Assembly: GCF_003985145.1 (NCBI RefSeq)
Contig: NZ_ML133536.1
Location: forward strand, 1-64,000
Origin: Rhizobium anhuiense
GTDB taxonomy: Bacteria; Pseudomonadota; Alphaproteobacteria; Rhizobiales; Rhizobiaceae
Direction of reading: 5' to 3'
DNA length: 64,000 nucleotides
Position numbers and translations under genes: made by a program. Positions 63,257 to 64,000 of this stretch are shown here, piece by piece. The notes under the pieces are model-generated. The model saw nothing but the letters and a program-made list of their open reading frames with translations, was not told the DNA's origin and ran no database searches. Numbering within the stretch: the first letter of the stretch is position 1; every line of letters begins with the position of its first letter.

Positions 63257-64000
63257 TTAGTTCTTGGCGATCAGGGCTTTGGCCCCATCAAGAGTATCTG
63301 TGTAGCTATCCTTCTGATAAGGGATCATGAGATTGCCCTTCAGGATGCTCTCGAACAGGCTGTTGGCGCGCTCGAGGCCGGTCTTCGGCTCTTCGCTACC
63401 GGTCAGAAGCTGGTTCAATGTGAGACCCAACACGCTTTCGATGGCTGTGTAACCAGGGACAGGCGGGCGTGTGATCTTGCCGTTGCCCTGCTTCATCATC
63501 GCATACTGCACATCGAGGTAAGGATAGATCGCCTTGACTTCCTCGTCTTGATAGAGCGAAATGCGCGCAAAGTCGGAGAACTGGTAGTTGAGGTCCGGCC
63601 AAAGGGCCATTTTCTTCTGCGTGGCTTTCGAGGTCGCCCATTTGATAAAGGCGTAGCCTGCTTCTTGCCTTTCGGAACTCGATGGAATGCCAAGGCTCCA
63701 GCCGCCGAGACTAACCGTTTGAGGCACGCCCTCGGCCTTCGGCAAGGCCGCCGTTACGTACTTATCCATGATGTCCGACTTTTTGCCGGTCATGTAGCCC
63801 GAGTTCTTGATTAGATAGAAGTACGGGGTCCACCAGTAGAACATGCCGATATCGCCCTTGGCGAAACGGGTGCCGGCATCGAACCAAACATAGTTGATCG
63901 CTTCAGGCGGAGACAACTTGTAGAGCTGCCTATAGACTTCGACAGACTTGATCCAGGCGGGGCTCGTCAGTTGCGGGGAGAAATCCCACGGAGCGGCCGG
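63257..64000 (-). CDS. Sugar ABC transporter substrate-binding protein, C-terminal part
   Basis: About 248 residues of the C-terminal part; the gene continues past the right end of the window. It has the family's ordering of LGGWSLGIPSSSERQEAGYAFIKW and the late NQLLTGSEEP..LERANSLFESIL. It would deliver a sugar to the two permeases downstream. The ligand cannot be judged from this part. Confidence 0.9.
   Translation of the reverse strand, partial: PAAPWDFSPQLTSPAWIKSVEVYRQLYKLSPPEAINYVWFDAGTRFAKGDIGMFYWWTPYFYLIKNSGYMTGKKSDIMDKYVTAALPKAEGVPQTVSLGGWSLGIPSSSERQEAGYAFIKWATSKATQKKMALWPDLNYQFSDFARISLYQDEEVKAIYPYLDVQYAMMKQGNGKITRPPVPGYTAIESVLGLTLNQLLTGSEEPKTGLERANSLFESILKGNLMIPYQKDSYTDTLDGAKALIAKN

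Overview
The window looks like part of a symbiotic plasmid or island of a fast-growing rhizobium of the Rhizobium leguminosarum type (pea/vetch/clover group). The evidence is a complete R. leguminosarum-style nodulation set (nodD, nodABCIJ, nodFE, nodL, nodMN, nodT and the RTX protein gene nodO). Three clear nod boxes and one degenerate one go with it, next to fixW-fixABCX-nifA-nifB-fdxN-nifT. nodO together with nodFE/nodL points to symbiovar viciae or a close relative; I cannot fix the species from sequence alone.

Layout. 1-94: 3' end of an IS30-type transposase. 142-4339 (minus): an operon of glutamate dehydrogenase, a glutamyl-tRNA-reductase-like protein, an ATP-grasp ligase and a small unknown protein. 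It is preceded by a TGT-N10-ACA NifA site and a near-consensus -24/-12 element, so it is probably switched on in nodules; I think it is the least understood and most interesting system here. 5226-14214 (plus): a good NifA/sigma54 promoter, a partial duplication of the fixW-fixA junction, a decaying fixW, fixABCX (electron bifurcation to nitrogenase), nifA, nifB, fdxN and nifT. 14350-15402: a methyltransferase. 15746-20136 (minus): nodABCIJ, divergent from nodD across a nod box. 21726-23439: nod box, nodF, nodE. 23749-27967: a quorum-sensing block (luxR, luxI with a lux-box-like palindrome, a divergent XRE regulator, two paralogous beta-rich proteins and a small exported protein) placed between nodE and nodL, which are adjacent in the classical R. 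leguminosarum cluster. 28647-34071: nodL, nod box, nodM, nodN, nodT. 34276-35530: nested remnants of IS110 and IS21 elements. 35746-36600 (minus): nodO with a degenerate nod box.

36917-45234 (minus): an organosulfur operon: msuE-like flavin reductase, sfnG-like dimethylsulfone monooxygenase, a complete branched-chain-amino-acid-type ABC transporter and an sfnB-like flavoprotein. This suggests uptake and desulfurisation of a sulfone or sulfonate. 45683-49453: sparse, decayed DNA with a small unknown gene, a broken DegT-family aminotransferase copy, a GntR regulator and a probable 5'-truncated gene. 49791-52117: an exported protein of unknown function paired with an exported glycerophosphodiester phosphodiesterase. 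52445-55186: GNAT acetyltransferase, HAD phosphatase and an intact DegT-family aminotransferase, possibly an amino-sugar or aminocyclitol set. 55640-64000: ROK regulator, chemoreceptor and a sugar-type ABC transporter with a Gfo/Idh/MocA dehydrogenase; the binding-protein gene runs off the end.

Most calls rest on translated motifs, gene order and recognisable promoter elements. No database search was possible.
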